From Akkermansia muciniphila (GTDB lineage: Bacteria > Verrucomicrobiota > Verrucomicrobiia > Verrucomicrobiales > Akkermansiaceae), in the NCBI GenBank assembly GCA_945870545.1, contig CAMBTF010000117.1, positions 1 through 6,033 on the forward strand: a stretch of DNA of 6,033 nt, given 5' to 3'. The notes under the pieces are model-generated. The model was not told the origin of the DNA, did no database searches, and saw only the letters and a list, made by a program, of their open reading frames with translations. A program made the translations under genes and the position numbers. Each line of letters opens with the position of its first letter. Position 1 is the first letter of the stretch. Shown piece by piece: positions 4,936-6,033 of this stretch.

Positions 4936-5862
4936 ATGCTCGCCTTTTCAACCTGCTGGAACAACAGCCGCCATACCGACGGCGAGGAGATGATCAGAGA
5001 GATCATCGAGCTGGGTTTTTCAAACATCGAGCTTTCCCACGGGATGACGGTCGCGAAAATACCGGGTATCCGGAAAGCTTTCGCGGCGGGCATGTTCACC
5101 TGCTCCGGCGTGCACAACTTTTTCCCCTCCCCCGTCGAGGTGATGATCGATGCACCCGATGCCTACGAATACACCTCACATCGCCCCTTTGACCGGAAAC
5201 GCGCGATGGAGATGACCTTGAAATCGCTGGAACTCGCCGCCGAGTTCAAGGCGCGCTACCTCGTCCTGCACATGGGATCTGCGCCGATGAATACCGCGAA
5301 GTTCACCAAGCCGCTCACCAAGCTTGTTGCCGCCGGGGAACAGCGCACTCCCCGATACATCAAGGACAAGATCGCTTTCATAAAAAAGCGGGAGAAGCTC
5401 GCGCCGCTCTATTATCACCGCGCCATCCAAGCGCTGGAGGAACTCGCCCCCAAAGCAGAGCAATACGGCGTGAAGCTCGCCGTCGAATCGCGCTCGCGCT
5501 TCGAGGACATGCCGAACGAGCGCGAGATGGTGTTGCTGCAGGAACACTTCAAAAACAACCCATGGATCGGTTACTGGCACGATTTCGGCCACGTGCAGCT
5601 CAAGCACAACCTCGGGTTACTGGATCACAACGAGTGGCTTGAAAAAATCGCACCGCATCTCATCGGCGGCCACGTCCACGACGTGCAATGGCCCGCCCGC
5701 GACCACCGCACGCCGTTCACCGGCACGCTCGATTACGAAACGATCCTGCCCTTTTTCCCAGACGACTGCCCGCTCGTCTGGGAGCTCAGCCCCACCCGCG
5801 AGGCCGATGAAATCCGCGCCTCGCTGGAGATCTGGAAACGAAAATTCCCGGAGCGGAGCTGA
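4936..5862 (+). CDS. Sugar phosphate isomerase/epimerase-like TIM-barrel protein
   Basis: This 308-residue protein belongs to the xylose isomerase-like TIM-barrel superfamily (AP endonuclease 2 / sugar phosphate isomerase-epimerase type). Members are metal-dependent and isomerise or epimerise sugars or related polyols. Conserved barrel positions appear in order: FSNIELSHG at 28-36, VHNFFP at 59-64, LVLHMGS at 109-115, LAVESRSR at 181-188, YWHDFGHVQ at 213-221, GGHVHDVQW at 244-252, and VWELS at 281-285. The likely metal ligands are Glu184, Asp216, His219, His246 and/or His248, and Glu283. Length is normal for the family and there is no signal peptide, so it is probably cytoplasmic. The ATG at 4936-4938 begins directly at the first barrel strand (LAFSTCWN). 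The substrate cannot be told from the sequence. The next gene, on the same strand, starts 45 bases downstream with its own promoter-like signal. Confidence 0.85.
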   Translation: MLAFSTCWNNSRHTDGEEMIREIIELGFSNIELSHGMTVAKIPGIRKAFAAGMFTCSGVHNFFPSPVEVMIDAPDAYEYTSHRPFDRKRAMEMTLKSLELAAEFKARYLVLHMGSAPMNTAKFTKPLTKLVAAGEQRTPRYIKDKIAFIKKREKLAPLYYHRAIQALEELAPKAEQYGVKLAVESRSRFEDMPNEREMVLLQEHFKNNPWIGYWHDFGHVQLKHNLGLLDHNEWLEKIAPHLIGGHVHDVQWPARDHRTPFTGTLDYETILPFFPDDCPLVWELSPTREADEIRASLEIWKRKFPERS

Positions 5863-5871
5863 TCACTCCCC

Positions 5872-5900
5872 TTGACCGTGTGAGGGTGATATGATATCTA
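5872..5900 (+). promoter_or_regulatory. Candidate promoter and operator of the vapB-like gene
   Basis: TTGACC (5872-5877, 5 of 6) and TATCTA (5895-5900) are 17 bases apart, and the -10 has an extended TG at 5892-5893. The -10 ends 7 bases before the ATG at 5908. An inverted repeat GATAT-G-ATATC (5888-5898) covers the -10, with outer GGT and ACC arms also able to pair. Type II antitoxins commonly bind such palindromes to repress their own operon, so this is a candidate autoregulatory operator. Confidence 0.45.
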
Positions 5901-5907
5901 CCTTTTG

Positions 5908-6033
5908 ATGACCACCACCGCAAAAGTTTTTGCCAGCGGGCGAAGCCAGGCGATCCGCCTGCCGAAAGAGTTCCGCGTCTCAGGGAAGGAAGTCCGCCTG
6001 ACCCGCGTACCAGGGGGCATATTGATCAGCGAA
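5908..6033 (+). CDS. vapB: VapB-type antitoxin (AbrB/MazE fold), cut by the window edge
   Basis: The first 42 residues are visible and form a clear swapped-hairpin AbrB-type DNA-binding domain of the VapB class: [20 protein letters not shown] at 4-23, then a [17 protein letters not shown] strand region. The [13 protein letters not shown] motif is diagnostic of VapB antitoxins. These bind and neutralise a VapC PIN-domain endoribonuclease and, with it, repress their own operon. A vapC gene is expected directly downstream, outside the window. The ATG at 5908-5910 gives the usual N-terminus; there is no Shine-Dalgarno site. The gene follows the isomerase-like gene after 45 bases but appears to have its own promoter. 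Confidence 0.85.
   Translation, partial: MTTTAKVFASGRSQAIRLPKEFRVSGKEVRLTRVPGGILISE

Noticed and set aside
5176..5607. Minus-strand frame of 143 codons inside the isomerase-like gene
   Set aside because: Antisense shadow of a gene whose metal-site motifs are all in the plus frame.
5862..5890. Hairpin after the isomerase-like gene (ATCACTC with GGGTGAT) as a terminator
   Set aside because: It has one wobble pair, a 15-base loop and no T-run, and its right arm overlaps the candidate vapB operator.

Overview
The window looks like chromosomal DNA from a moderately GC-rich Verrucomicrobia member, probably of the Verrucomicrobiales type. Three things point there. One small gene matches a family I know as essentially restricted to Verrucomicrobia and Planctomycetes (Minf_1886 type). 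Shine-Dalgarno sites are almost absent. The one sizeable non-coding gap is filled with GC-rich hairpin repeats. The taxon call is an inference, because no rRNA or other marker is present.

Layout: a minus-strand gene starts at 47 and runs off the left edge. About 310 bases without an intact gene follow; they hold the 3' end of a broken plus-strand gene (199-360), whose stop codon overlaps the stop of the next gene. A minus-strand two-gene operon comes next: a YegS/DgkB-type lipid kinase (1031-1996) coupled through a TTGA overlap to a SanA-type DUF218 membrane protein (357-1034). Positions 1997-2355 form a repeat-rich intergenic block. Three more minus-strand genes follow, each with its own upstream gap: a SAM methyltransferase with a methyltransferase-regulatory-type second half (2356-3444), the Minf_1886-family protein (3660-4067), and an L,D-transpeptidase lipoprotein (4168-4779). 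From 4780 transcription diverges: a plus-strand sugar phosphate isomerase/epimerase-like TIM barrel (4936-5862) precedes the start of a VapB-type antitoxin (5908 to the right edge).

Functionally, the lipid kinase, SanA-like protein and L,D-transpeptidase all act at or near the cell envelope. The remaining genes do not form an obvious common pathway. I see no CRISPR array, transposase, phage gene, tRNA or rRNA, and no strong case for a new multi-gene system.

The two most interesting signals are non-coding. First, the 1997-2355 gap holds two diverged hairpins with conserved flanks and loop but different, fully compensated stems, plus two tandem CGCG-CCCY-CGCG hairpin modules. Second, five genes lack a Shine-Dalgarno site and have a promoter-like -35/-10 pair whose -10 ends 6 or 7 bases before the start codon, as expected for leaderless mRNAs.
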